Shown here piece by piece: positions 46,020 through 55,662 of a stretch of DNA of 64,000 nucleotides. The position numbers were made by a program, and so were the translations under genes. The notes beneath the pieces were generated by a model. That model searched no databases. It was not told the origin of the DNA and saw nothing but the letters and a program-made list of their open reading frames with translations. Source of the DNA: Bacillus wiedmannii (GTDB lineage Bacteria > Bacillota > Bacilli > Bacillales > Bacillaceae_G); the NCBI RefSeq assembly GCF_001583695.1, contig NZ_LOBC01000039.1, forward strand, positions 62,001 to 126,000, read 5' to 3'. Numbering within the stretch: position 1 is the first letter of the stretch; each line of letters starts with the position of its first letter.

Positions 46020-47006
46020 TTATTTGTGGGTTGCAAACCAAGTATTTAATTGATCCATAATGTTCTCCATCGCCTTCATGTTGGAGAATTTAGGTAACTC
46101 CACTAATAACGCCTGTTTTGGCATTGTTACACTAGGACCTTTCTTTTGGAGAACAAATATACTTTTTGCATTTTTCTCGTTTTTAAACATGGAAACAGGT
46201 AGCTGTAATAGCCCTTGAATAAAACATGTTTCTTTAATAAATGCATGTAATTTGGGTGCTTGATCACTTTCAAAAATGAAGTTTGGTACTAGGAAGAATA
46301 AGTACCCGCCTTCTTTCGTATGTTTCACACTTTGTTCAATAAATAGGTGATGGGCATACGACATTCCTTCATCTGCTTTTAACTTATATTCACTTGCACC
46401 GATTTCATTTGGATAGTAACCAATCGGTAAGTCTGAAACGACCGCATCAACCGGATCGATATAAAGTGGCGCTAGTCCATCTTGATGGAAGAATTCGATT
46501 GCATGCTTTTGTAAATTTGCATTTACTAAAGCAAGTTTAATTAGCACTTCATCCACTTCTACACCAAATCCACTCATTGCTAGTCCTTCTTTGGCGCTAT
46601 TAAATACTGTAGTCATTAAGTTACCTGTTCCAATTGCAGGATCTAAAACAGTAATTTCGTTTTGCCCTTGCATAAATTTATGGAATAAGTAGCTCATGAA
46701 CATTCCAACTGCATCAGGCGTCATTTCGTGATTCGCTTGTACGCCTTCTTTCATTCCTTTTAAAATGGCTAACTGAAATGCTTTACGAATTTCTTCCCCT
46801 TTATATGTTTCTTCATTAAACGTACTATATTCACGATTCAGCCTTTCAATTGCTGATTCGGATAATTCCTCTTGTAAAATTGCTCCTTCAAACAAGTTAT
46901 CACCTGTTTCTACAAGCGCCTCTAAATATGTTACATCTAATTCTTTACGTAAAACTACCGCAGAAGAATCAAAAATAGAAAATAATGTTTCTACTGTCTG
47001 ACTCAC
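46020..47006 (-). CDS. ytxK: class I SAM-dependent methyltransferase YtxK
   Basis: 328 residues. An N-terminal helical part, then a Rossmann methyltransferase domain: VLDPAIGTGNLMTTV (motif I) and AVVSDLPIGYYP, a variant of the NPPY motif of N6-adenine-type enzymes. The substrate is unknown (RNA or DNA). I start it at GTG 47006, 6 nt after AAGGAGGA; an ATG at 47012 directly abuts that site. It lies between tpx and ackA as in B. subtilis. Confidence 0.85.
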   Translation of the reverse strand: MSQTVETLFSIFDSSAVVLRKELDVTYLEALVETGDNLFEGAILQEELSESAIERLNREYSTFNEETYKGEEIRKAFQLAILKGMKEGVQANHEMTPDAVGMFMSYLFHKFMQGQNEITVLDPAIGTGNLMTTVFNSAKEGLAMSGFGVEVDEVLIKLALVNANLQKHAIEFFHQDGLAPLYIDPVDAVVSDLPIGYYPNEIGASEYKLKADEGMSYAHHLFIEQSVKHTKEGGYLFFLVPNFIFESDQAPKLHAFIKETCFIQGLLQLPVSMFKNEKNAKSIFVLQKKGPSVTMPKQALLVELPKFSNMKAMENIMDQLNTWFATHK

Positions 47007-47123
47007 GTACATTCCTCCTTCTCTCTTTTACACATAACTTATATCATACCACAAAGTGTTTTTTTCCAAAAAGAAAAAGCGACCTCCTGCAAAGAGCTCC
47101 CCTTTAAGTTATATATGATATAA

Positions 47124-47200
47124 CGTTTTTTCTCATATATTGGTACCATTACGCAGCAATACATGAGAAAAAACGACCTCTTTATAAGAGGTCATTTCTT
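47124..47200 (-). terminator. tpx terminator with a second, overlapping hairpin
   Basis: GACCTCTT (47175-47182) and AAGAGGTC (47186-47193) form the terminator stem for tpx, followed on the minus strand by a T run. Beyond it, CGTTTTTTCTCAT (47124-47136) and ATGAGAAAAAACG (47163-47175) pair perfectly over 13 bp, sharing the T run. Confidence 0.7.
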
Positions 47201-47205
47201 TCACA

Positions 47206-47706
47206 TTATTTTGCCGCTTTAGCTGCTTCTAATGCTGCTTCATAGTTTGGATGGCTTGTACCTTCGCTTACGTATTCTGCGTAAACTACTTTGTCGTTGC
47301 TATCTACTACGAATACTGCACGAGCAAGTAAACGAAGCTCTTTCATTACTAAGCCGTAAGCTTCACCGAATGAAAGGTCACGGTGGTCAGAAAGTGTTAC
47401 AACATTTTCTAAACCGTTTGCTGCACACCAACGTTTTTGAGCGAATGGTAGGTCAGCGCTAATTGTTAATACTTTCGCGTTTTCAATACCTGCTGCATCT
47501 TGGTTAAAACGACGTGTTTGTGCATCACACACACCTGTGTCGATTGAAGGTACAACACTAATTAATTTTACTTCGCCTTTGTATGTTTCTAAACTTACTG
47601 GAGATAAGTCATTTGCTAATACTTGGAATTTTGGCGCTTGATCGCCAACTTTAACTTCTGTTCCAACTAAAGTCATTGGGTTACCTTTAAAAGTTACGTT
47701 TGCCAC
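47206..47706 (-). CDS. tpx: thiol peroxidase (Tpx)
   Basis: Reduces peroxides with thioredoxin. 166 residues of the atypical 2-Cys peroxiredoxin family, with the peroxidatic Cys60 in [12 protein letters not shown] and resolving Cys94 in KRWCAANG. Start is GTG with GGGAGGA upstream. Single gene between ytxK and ytfJ, with its own terminator. Confidence 0.96.
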   Translation of the reverse strand: MANVTFKGNPMTLVGTEVKVGDQAPKFQVLANDLSPVSLETYKGEVKLISVVPSIDTGVCDAQTRRFNQDAAGIENAKVLTISADLPFAQKRWCAANGLENVVTLSDHRDLSFGEAYGLVMKELRLLARAVFVVDSNDKVVYAEYVSEGTSHPNYEAALEAAKAAK

Positions 47707-47805
47707 TTGAAAATCCTCCCTTATTTAAACAAAATATGTACACTGTAAATGATAGTTTGTCCCTATCGATAATGCAAATAAAATCGCTTTATTTACAAAA
47801 AAATT

Positions 47806-47838
47806 AAAGAAGCTAATCCATTGATTAGCTTCTTTATT
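47806..47838 (-). terminator. ytfI-ytfJ terminator
   Basis: AAAGAAGCTAATC and GATTAGCTTCTTT form a stem of about 13 bp with a short loop, directly after the ytfJ stop. Confidence 0.85.
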
Positions 47839-47840
47839 TG

Positions 47841-48236
47841 TTAAATTTGAAATTCAGGATCGTCTTCTTTTCGTTTATCCATCATTTCCTTCACTTTATC
47901 AACAGCTTGTGGCGCTAATTCAATTATTTTATCGATGACGTGTGTTTGCTTATCTAAATGCAACACTTTTACACCTTCTCCATTTATAACAAGAAAAGCA
48001 ACAGGATTAATAGAAACTCCTCCACCACTTCCCCCGCCAAATGGATGACGGCCTGAATGTTCTACTTTACCAAATTCACTTCCACCGGCGGCGAATCCGA
48101 AACTAACTTTCGAAACGGTAAGAATTACACTTCCATCTGCCGCTTTAATCGGATCACCAACAATTGTATTTACATCAGTCATTTGTTTTAAATGCTGCAT
48201 TGCGGTTGTCATTAAACCTTGAATTGGATGGTCCAT
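47841..48236 (-). CDS. ytfJ: GerW/YtfJ sporulation protein
   Basis: 131 residues. The block HPIQGLMTTAMQHLKQMTDVNTIVGDPIKAADGSVILTVSKVSFGFAAGGSEF is the GerW (YtfJ) signature; in B. subtilis it is made in the forespore and affects germination. Then a Gly-rich middle (GGGSGGGVSINP). Downstream of ytfI in an operon (12-nt gap). A forespore sigma promoter was not identified with confidence. Confidence 0.92.
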   Translation of the reverse strand: MDHPIQGLMTTAMQHLKQMTDVNTIVGDPIKAADGSVILTVSKVSFGFAAGGSEFGKVEHSGRHPFGGGSGGGVSINPVAFLVINGEGVKVLHLDKQTHVIDKIIELAPQAVDKVKEMMDKRKEDDPEFQI

Positions 48237-48248
48237 TCTATATCCCCC

Positions 48249-48878
48249 CTATGCTTGAACAGATTTTTCAGTCGTACCAGATCTTTGTCTTCTCATAAAT
48301 ACGAGTAATTTGATCCCTGTTCTTATAGCACGAAATATGCGAAAAGATGCCGTTAACTCACATCTTGATGCAAATCCTTTCCCTTGAAAAACAGGAGTAA
48401 TTTCAAATTCTGGTACGTCTACAATATGCATATATTGTCCTACAACTCCAGCAGCCATTCCTTTTGTCCCCCATGCATATCCAGTGACAATTCCAGTGCT
48501 AGCTGCGTCGCCTGCTCCAATTTGCGTATGCCATTTCCACCCATTGATTTTCACTCGTTTGAGAAAATCTTTAACAATAGTATGAACTTCTTGTAGCTTT
48601 TTTATCAGCTCCCCCATACTATCAAGTTGCGCCATAATTTTATTATCTAATCCACCGTCTTTTTCAGCTTTTTCGATTTTCTGCCCTGTCTTTTTCTGTT
48701 GTTTTTCAATTCTTTCCAATACATCAAACGTATATCGAATCATCCATATTTTCACTTGAAACAAACATTGCTTTTCCATTTCTGAATATAAAAATGTCAC
48801 TTTAAGCTTTATTTTCGACAATAGTATAAGCAAAATAAAAAGGAGAAGAATTATTATTCCAATCACGAGCCACTTCAT
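48249..48878 (-). CDS. ytfI: DUF2953 membrane protein YtfI
   Basis: 209 residues from the ATG at 48878 (AAAGG 8 nt upstream). One N-terminal membrane segment (about 3-22), a short Lys-rich region, and an external or cytosolic domain with ATQIGAGDAASTGIVTGYAWGTKG-like core near residue 120. The DUF2953 match and the neighbour ytfJ fit B. subtilis YtfI. Function unknown. Confidence 0.85.
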   Translation of the reverse strand: MKWLVIGIIILLLFILLILLSKIKLKVTFLYSEMEKQCLFQVKIWMIRYTFDVLERIEKQQKKTGQKIEKAEKDGGLDNKIMAQLDSMGELIKKLQEVHTIVKDFLKRVKINGWKWHTQIGAGDAASTGIVTGYAWGTKGMAAGVVGQYMHIVDVPEFEITPVFQGKGFASRCELTASFRIFRAIRTGIKLLVFMRRQRSGTTEKSVQA

Positions 48879-49092
48879 ACGTATCATCCTTTCACTCCGT
48901 ACCCATTATCGACAAGTTTATTCATCATTAAACAGAATCCTTTAAGATTGAATATAAAAATTTTTCTAAAAATAAAAAAGGATTTTGACATTTTATATCG
49001 AAATATATTATTTGAACATATCGTCGGGGAACGTATTTGGATGATATGTAGCACGAAGAACAGAAAATTTAACTGCAGTGGAGGGATACATA

Positions 49093-49896
49093 ATGGCAGA
49101 TCGTCGCAATTTATTTTTCTTTTATGGTGATGACAAAGCAACGCTCGTTGAAAAAATGAAACCAATCTATCGTATTTTAGAAGAGAATGGATTCACCATA
49201 TTAGATCATCCAAAAAATGCAAACGCTATCGTCAGTGTTGGAGATGATGCAACTTTCTTACAAGCCGTTCGTAAAACTGGTTTTAGAGAAGATTGCTTAT
49301 ACGCAGGGATTTCTACGAAAGATGAAATTTCGTTCTACTGCGATTTCCATATTGATCACGTTGATACAGCCCTTCAAGAAATTACAAAAAATGAAATTGA
49401 AGTGCGAAAATATCCAACAATTCAGGTAGATGTAGATCACAGTACATCTTTCTATTGTTTAAATGAGTTCTCATTACGTTCTAGTATCATTAAAACATTC
49501 GTTGTAGATGTTCACGTTGATGATCTATATTTCGAAACATTTAGAGGGGACGGTTTAGTTGTTTCCACCCCAACAGGAAGTACAGCTTACAATAAATCAT
49601 TACATGGCGCGGTTGTTGACCCACTTATTCCGTGCTTCCAAGTAAGCGAACTAGCATCATTAAATAACAACACATACCGTACGCTCGGTTCACCGTTCAT
49701 TTTAAATCACGAACGCACATTAACTTTAAAACTAAAACCAGACGGTAACGATTATCCTGTTATCGGTCTGGATAATGAAGCGCTTAGCATTAAACAAGTG
49801 GAAAAAGCTGTTGTACGCTTAAGCGATAAACAAATTAAAACAGTTAAATTAAAAAACAATTCCTTCTGGGAAAAAGTACAGAGAACGTTTTTATAG
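49093..49896 (+). CDS. nadK: NAD kinase with a variant GGDG motif
   Basis: Phosphorylates NAD to NADP. 267 residues. The NE motif and the substrate region (CLNEFSLRSS, DGLVVSTPTGSTAYN, GLDNEA) are intact. The usual GGDGT nucleotide motif reads GDDAT (Gly50, Asp51, Asp52, Ala53): the catalytic-type Asp is kept, but the second and fourth Gly are replaced. Corresponds to the second NAD kinase of Bacillus (YtdI-like). ATG at 49093 with GGAGG upstream. Terminated by a strong palindrome. Confidence 0.88.
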   Translation: MADRRNLFFFYGDDKATLVEKMKPIYRILEENGFTILDHPKNANAIVSVGDDATFLQAVRKTGFREDCLYAGISTKDEISFYCDFHIDHVDTALQEITKNEIEVRKYPTIQVDVDHSTSFYCLNEFSLRSSIIKTFVVDVHVDDLYFETFRGDGLVVSTPTGSTAYNKSLHGAVVDPLIPCFQVSELASLNNNTYRTLGSPFILNHERTLTLKLKPDGNDYPVIGLDNEALSIKQVEKAVVRLSDKQIKTVKLKNNSFWEKVQRTFL

Positions 49897-49901
49897 TAAT
49901 C

Positions 49902-49946
49902 AAATAACCCTCGAATTATGGGATTTCCATAATTCGAGGGTTATTT
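49902..49946 (+). terminator. nadK terminator
   Basis: AAATAACCCTCGAATTATGG and CCATAATTCGAGGGTTATTT form a perfect 20-bp stem with a 5-nt loop and following T. Confidence 0.92.
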
Positions 49947-50012
49947 ATTTATCACATGCAACTTAACGCTGTTTCACAAAATATTTTGGAACAGGACAAC
50001 AGTATATGAAAT

Positions 50013-50125
50013 TATATCAACGACTTTTCAAATATATCTATCGTAACTCAAAATATATCAACGATTTTTCGAATATATCTATCACAAGTCAAAATATATC
50101 AACGATTTTAACCAAAATATCAATT
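50013..50125. repeat. 41-bp tandem repeat between nadK and ytcJ
   Basis: TATATCAACGA recurs at 50013, 50054 and 50095, an exact 41-bp period. Copies one and two share nearly the whole unit (TTTTC[A/G]AATATATCTATC, then AAGTCAAA/AACTCAAA); the third is partial. It fills most of the 315-nt gap; an ORF through it on the plus strand (70 codons) is not credible. Confidence 0.75.
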
Positions 50126-50211
50126 TACCGACAAAAATTAACAATATCATCAACCTATCTAAAAAGAGGAAGCAACACCAAAATGTATTTTCAGGCCGTT
50201 TCCTCAAACTT

Positions 50212-51780
50212 TTAGACATCTTTCCTATAAACAATCTCCCCATCAATTACAGTCATTTCTGCTTGTAATTCTTTTATTTCTTCTGCTTCTATTTCAAAAA
50301 TATTGCGGGCTAATATCGTAAAGTCCGCTTCATATCCTTTTGTAATTTGTCCTCTCTTCGCTTCTTTTCCAATTGCATAGGCACTTCCTGTCGTAAATAA
50401 AGAGACAGCCTCATATACCGTTAATCTTTCCTCTGGCATATAGCATAAACCGTCAATAAAACTTCTACGTGTAACAGCGCTATATATGCCTAAAAACGGA
50501 TTCACTTGTTCAATTGGTGCGTCAGACCCACCGTTGCAGTGTAATCCTGCTTCCAGTAACGTCTTCCAAGCGTATGCATAACGAAGACGATGCTCGCCTA
50601 GTTTTTCAATGACCGATGGGAAGTCCGATGACACAAAGACGGGCTGAATATCGATAATAGCCGTCAAGTGTTGCATTCTCTCAATCAACTCTTCACGAGC
50701 TAACTGACAATGAATAATGCGGTCGCGTAATCCTTCTACTGGTGGATATAATTCAAGTGCATCAATGACATATTCAAGCGATAAATCACCGATTGTATGA
50801 ATCGCAACTGGCATATGGAAATCACGTGCTTTTTTCACTAACTCCGCAAGCTCTTCACGTGAGAAGATTGCAACTCCATTTGTTTCCTGCGCATCTTCAT
50901 ACGGTTCACTTAATAAAGCTGTTCTTCCGCCAAAAGAGCCATCAGAAAAAATTTTCATCGCACCAAATTCAATATAATGCTCATTTTCATATCCTTTTCG
51001 CTCATGTGCCACTTCATGGTGAACGAGCAAGTGCGCTTTAAATGGCATTTCTTTTATAACATGAGAAAACGCATTATGCGTTTTTCTAAAACCACCGTAA
51101 TAATTTAAATCTTCCGTATGCCCACCAACGAGTCCATATTGCCAACAGTCTTTTATCGCTGTTTGCAGAGCTCTTTGTAAGTAGGCTTCATCAATTTCAG
51201 GCTGAACATGTTTTATTAGTTCTTGTCCTTGTTCATATAAAAGCCCTGTTACATTATTCAATGCGTCCCGGCCGACTTTTCCTCCTTTCGGGTCTTGCGT
51301 CGTTTCTGTTATGTTCGCTTCTTGCAATATGTATGAATTCACCCATGTAACGTGGCGACAAACCCGCTTTAATAAAATTGGATGTTCTGTAGAAATTTCA
51401 TCTAAATCACGTACATGAACTTGTTTTGTATCTGTAAAGTTATTTTCATTCCAGCCTTCTCCAATAATCCAAGAGCCCTTTGGAGCTTCTTCCACTCGCT
51501 CCCGCACAAGAGTCAGCACTTCGCTATAAGATGTACAGTTTGATAAATCTAAACGAAGTAATCTCTCTCCATGACCAATAAGATGCATATGACTATCAAC
51601 GAGACCTGGAATCATCGTTTTCCCTTTTAAGTCGCACAACTTCACGTCTGAATATTTGCTTTCTAGTTCTTCCTTACTCCCGGCATCAACGATCATACCC
51701 TTTTCAACATAAATAGCTTCTACTTTTTCATTCTCTTCTCGCATCGTGTAAATGGTGCCGCCATACCAAATCTCTCCCAT
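50212..51780 (-). CDS. ytcJ: amidohydrolase family protein (YtcJ-like)
   Basis: 522 residues, a metal-dependent TIM-barrel hydrolase of the amidohydrolase-3 family. The HxH-type motif is in VDSHMHLIGHGERLL (about 60-75), further ligands in AIHTIGD and CNGGSDAPIEQV near the C-terminus, and the composite beta-sandwich surrounds it (GKTMIPG, KGYEADFTIL). The substrate is unknown. AAGGGG precedes the ATG. Same position as in B. subtilis. Confidence 0.9.
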   Translation of the reverse strand: MGEIWYGGTIYTMREENEKVEAIYVEKGMIVDAGSKEELESKYSDVKLCDLKGKTMIPGLVDSHMHLIGHGERLLRLDLSNCTSYSEVLTLVRERVEEAPKGSWIIGEGWNENNFTDTKQVHVRDLDEISTEHPILLKRVCRHVTWVNSYILQEANITETTQDPKGGKVGRDALNNVTGLLYEQGQELIKHVQPEIDEAYLQRALQTAIKDCWQYGLVGGHTEDLNYYGGFRKTHNAFSHVIKEMPFKAHLLVHHEVAHERKGYENEHYIEFGAMKIFSDGSFGGRTALLSEPYEDAQETNGVAIFSREELAELVKKARDFHMPVAIHTIGDLSLEYVIDALELYPPVEGLRDRIIHCQLAREELIERMQHLTAIIDIQPVFVSSDFPSVIEKLGEHRLRYAYAWKTLLEAGLHCNGGSDAPIEQVNPFLGIYSAVTRRSFIDGLCYMPEERLTVYEAVSLFTTGSAYAIGKEAKRGQITKGYEADFTILARNIFEIEAEEIKELQAEMTVIDGEIVYRKDV

Positions 51781-51825
51781 ATACTCATCCCCTTTTCCTT
51801 AAGTCTACGAAATTAATCCGTATAA

Positions 51826-51859
51826 AAAAAGCACCATTCCGATTAAAAATGGTGCTTTT
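51826..51859. terminator. bidirectional terminator
   Basis: AAAAGCACCATT and AATGGTGCTTTT form a 12-bp stem with a short AT loop, between ytcJ and the VOC gene. Confidence 0.85.
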
Positions 51860-51866
51860 CCAAAAA

Positions 51867-52298
51867 TTAATTTTGTTCAGTAGGATTCGTTGTAATTTGC
51901 CATTCAATGCTAAATTTATCTTTTAGTTGTCCGTATGCTGGGCTCCAGAATGTTTCTTGAAGTGGCATAATAACTTCTCCACCCTCTTGTAACTTTTCGA
52001 ATACTTCTTTTGCTTTTTCTGCATTACTAATTTGAATTGCAATTGTTACTTGAGATCCGATTGCATGCCCTTGACCTGGGAATGTATCAGAAATCATAAG
52101 GTCCGTATTACCAACTTTTAAAGTAGCATGTAAAACGCGCTCTTTTGCTTCAGCTGGAATCGGGTATTCTGGATTTTCAGGCATGTCACCAAAAGTTTGC
52201 ATGACTTCTACTTTTGCGTCTAACGCCTCTTTATAAAACTGTACAGCCTCTTGCCCACTACCATCTAAAACTAAGTACGGATTAATACCTAAAATCAT
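51867..52298 (-). CDS. VOC family protein (PhnB-like)
   Basis: 143 residues of the glyoxalase/vicinal-oxygen-chelate fold. The start INPYLVLDGSGQEAVQFYKEAL and the end FWSPAYGQLKDKFSIEWQI are typical for the PhnB (3-demethylubiquinone-like) subfamily. Function unknown. GAGGTG precedes the ATG. Single gene on the minus strand. Confidence 0.88.
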   Translation of the reverse strand: MILGINPYLVLDGSGQEAVQFYKEALDAKVEVMQTFGDMPENPEYPIPAEAKERVLHATLKVGNTDLMISDTFPGQGHAIGSQVTIAIQISNAEKAKEVFEKLQEGGEVIMPLQETFWSPAYGQLKDKFSIEWQITTNPTEQN

Positions 52299-52400
52299 AC
52301 GGACACCTCTTTTTTAAGTTTATAAAATCGAACTTGTGTTCGTTTTTATATTATCATTGTTTGCCATTTCATTCAACTATTTCCTTCACTGTTTTCAAAA

Positions 52401-53987
52401 TTATTTTGACGGAATCTCCATCTCTTGTTTTCTAAGTTCAATACGGCGAATTTTTCCGGAAATCGTTTTTGGTAGTTCATCTACAAATTCAATTTTGCGA
52501 GGGTATTTATATGGTGCAGTAAGTTCTTTGACGTGTTGTTGGAGTACTGGAATTAATGTTTCTTCGTTCTTGTCTAAATTCTCTCTTAATACGATAAATG
52601 CCTTCACGACACTTCCGCGAATTTCATCAGGGCTTGCGACAACCGCACACTCTCTTACATAAGGATGTTTTACGAGTGCATCTTCTACTTCAAACGGCCC
52701 AATTGTATAACCAGAGCTAATAATAATATCATCACCGCGCCCTTCAAACCAGAAATAGCCTTCTTCATCTTTCTTCGCTTTATCACCGGTAATATAATAA
52801 TCACCGCGGAATTGCATCGCTGTGCGCTCATCGTCTTTATAATATTGTTTAAAGAGGGCTGGTGTTTCAATGTGAACTGCGATATCACCAACTTCTCCTA
52901 CCTTTACCGGAATACCTTCCTCATCTACAATATCAACGTGGTTGCCTGGCGTTGGTTTTCCCATTGATCCTGGTCTAATATCCATTCCTTTCATTACACC
53001 AACAAGTAATGTGTTTTCCGTTTGCCCATAGCCGTCTCTTACTGTAATATTAAAGTGCTTTTGGAACGTTTCAATGACTTCTCTATTTAACGGCTCACCT
53101 GCGGATACAGCGCTATGTAACGCTTCTAAATTGTACTGGCTTAAGTCTTCTACCTTTGCCATTAATCTATACTCAGTTGGCGTACAACAAAGCACATTCA
53201 CCTTATTATCACCTAATAAGTTTAAATACGTTTTTGGCTCAAACTTACCGTGGTATACAAATCCTGTTGCACCTGAACCGAGAGTTGCTACAAACGGGCT
53301 CCAAATCCACTTTTGCCAACCTGGACTAGCCGTCGCCCATACAACATCATTCTCTTCAATCCCGAGCCAATTTGGAGCGCTCGTACGTAAATGAGCGTAT
53401 GCCCATGCATGCGTATGAACAACACCTTTTGGATTTCCTGTCGTCCCTGACGTGTAAGATAAAAAGACCATATCTTCTTTATCTGTCTTCGCCATTTCTA
53501 ACAGGTCACTTTCTGTTTCTAACGCTGTTTTTAAATTAATCCATCCATCTACTGACTGCTCGCTCAGAACGAATTTTTGAAGAGATTCCATCGCTTCTAT
53601 ATCATCAAACTGCCCAATGTACGGCTCATAACTTACGATTGCTTTTACTTCCCCGTGCCCAATGCGATATTCGATATCCTTCTTGCGTAACATTTCCGAA
53701 CTCGGAATTACGACAAATCCTGCTTTAATCGCAGCGATATACGTCATGTACGCTTCAATTAAACGTGGCATCATAATGAGGAGCTTGTCCCCTTTTTGCA
53801 AACCACTCTTTATAAAAGCGTTTCCAATTTTATTCGCGCCTTTCATTAACTCAGCGTATGTAACTTCTCGTCTATACCCTTTATCATCTTGCCAAATTAA
53901 AGCAAGCTTCTCTTTATCACTTGTATATTTCTCTATTTCAGAAACTAAATTATAAGACGCTGGCGCCAACAATTCTTCTCTCTTCAT
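52401..53987 (-). CDS. ytcI: acyl-CoA synthetase (YtcI/medium-chain type)
   Basis: 528 residues of the AMP-forming adenylate/acyl-CoA ligase family. Motifs: LSYTSGTTGNPKGVVHTH (P-loop-like), DGYGQTEN, ITGDKAKKDEEGYFWFEGR (A8), and PKTISGKIRR with the catalytic Lys near the C-terminus. It activates a carboxylic acid with CoA; length and position match B. subtilis YtcI. GGAGGAGG precedes the ATG. Confidence 0.93.
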   Translation of the reverse strand: MKREELLAPASYNLVSEIEKYTSDKEKLALIWQDDKGYRREVTYAELMKGANKIGNAFIKSGLQKGDKLLIMMPRLIEAYMTYIAAIKAGFVVIPSSEMLRKKDIEYRIGHGEVKAIVSYEPYIGQFDDIEAMESLQKFVLSEQSVDGWINLKTALETESDLLEMAKTDKEDMVFLSYTSGTTGNPKGVVHTHAWAYAHLRTSAPNWLGIEENDVVWATASPGWQKWIWSPFVATLGSGATGFVYHGKFEPKTYLNLLGDNKVNVLCCTPTEYRLMAKVEDLSQYNLEALHSAVSAGEPLNREVIETFQKHFNITVRDGYGQTENTLLVGVMKGMDIRPGSMGKPTPGNHVDIVDEEGIPVKVGEVGDIAVHIETPALFKQYYKDDERTAMQFRGDYYITGDKAKKDEEGYFWFEGRGDDIIISSGYTIGPFEVEDALVKHPYVRECAVVASPDEIRGSVVKAFIVLRENLDKNEETLIPVLQQHVKELTAPYKYPRKIEFVDELPKTISGKIRRIELRKQEMEIPSK

Positions 53988-54118
53988 ACAATATCCTCCT
54001 CCATTTCTATGCCTCCCTTATATAATAAAGAATTTTCAGTCAATTTTGAACCCTCTTCTTTTGACAAATTTTTTATATCTATGTCGAAATGAATGTATAA
54101 CTGTGCAAACAACAAAAA

Positions 54119-54147
54119 GAAAGAGCGGGAGAACCCGCTCTTTCTAA
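54119..54147 (-). terminator. sspA terminator
   Basis: GAAAGAGCGGG and CCCGCTCTTTC form an 11-bp stem with an AGAA loop, after the SASP gene on the minus strand, followed by a T-rich stretch. Confidence 0.88.
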
Positions 54148-54163
54148 GCCATCATATATGGGA

Positions 54164-54361
54164 TTATTTTTGGAAACCGCCTAATTGTTGCTCAGCTAGT
54201 GAAACTAGACGTTTAGTGATTTCACCACCAACAGAACCGTTAGCGCGAGCTGTTGCATCTGCTCCAAGTTGAACACCAAACTCTTGAGCGATTTCGTATT
54301 TCATTTGGTCTAATGCTGATTCAGCACCAGGAACCGCTAATTTATTTGTGCTACGTGACAT
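54164..54361 (-). CDS. sspA: alpha/beta-type small acid-soluble spore protein
   Basis: 65 residues. [27 protein letters not shown] matches the two conserved SASP signatures, with the GPR protease site E-x-G/A-V-type. Coats spore DNA and protects it from UV damage. The ribosome site AAGGAGGTGAT is perfect. A forespore (sigma-G) promoter is expected; a weak TGAAGT/TATACT-like pair is upstream, not convincing. Located next to thiI as in B. subtilis. Confidence 0.95.
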   Translation of the reverse strand: MSRSTNKLAVPGAESALDQMKYEIAQEFGVQLGADATARANGSVGGEITKRLVSLAEQQLGGFQK

Positions 54362-54441
54362 GTTATATCACCTCCTTGTGAGTATAGAGTGTGATAAATA
54401 ACATGACTTCATACACGTTTTATATTTGGTAATTTATGGTT

Positions 54442-55662
<1,221 letters not shown>

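Noticed and set aside
48884-49165. 93-codon minus-strand ORF overlapping the nadK start
   Set aside because: It overlaps a well-supported gene on the other strand, has no ribosome site, and its composition (Ile/Phe/Cys-rich) is that of chance AT-rich sequence.
50006-50215. 69-codon ORF through the 41-bp repeat
   Set aside because: The reading frame only reflects the tandem repeat; no ribosome site.
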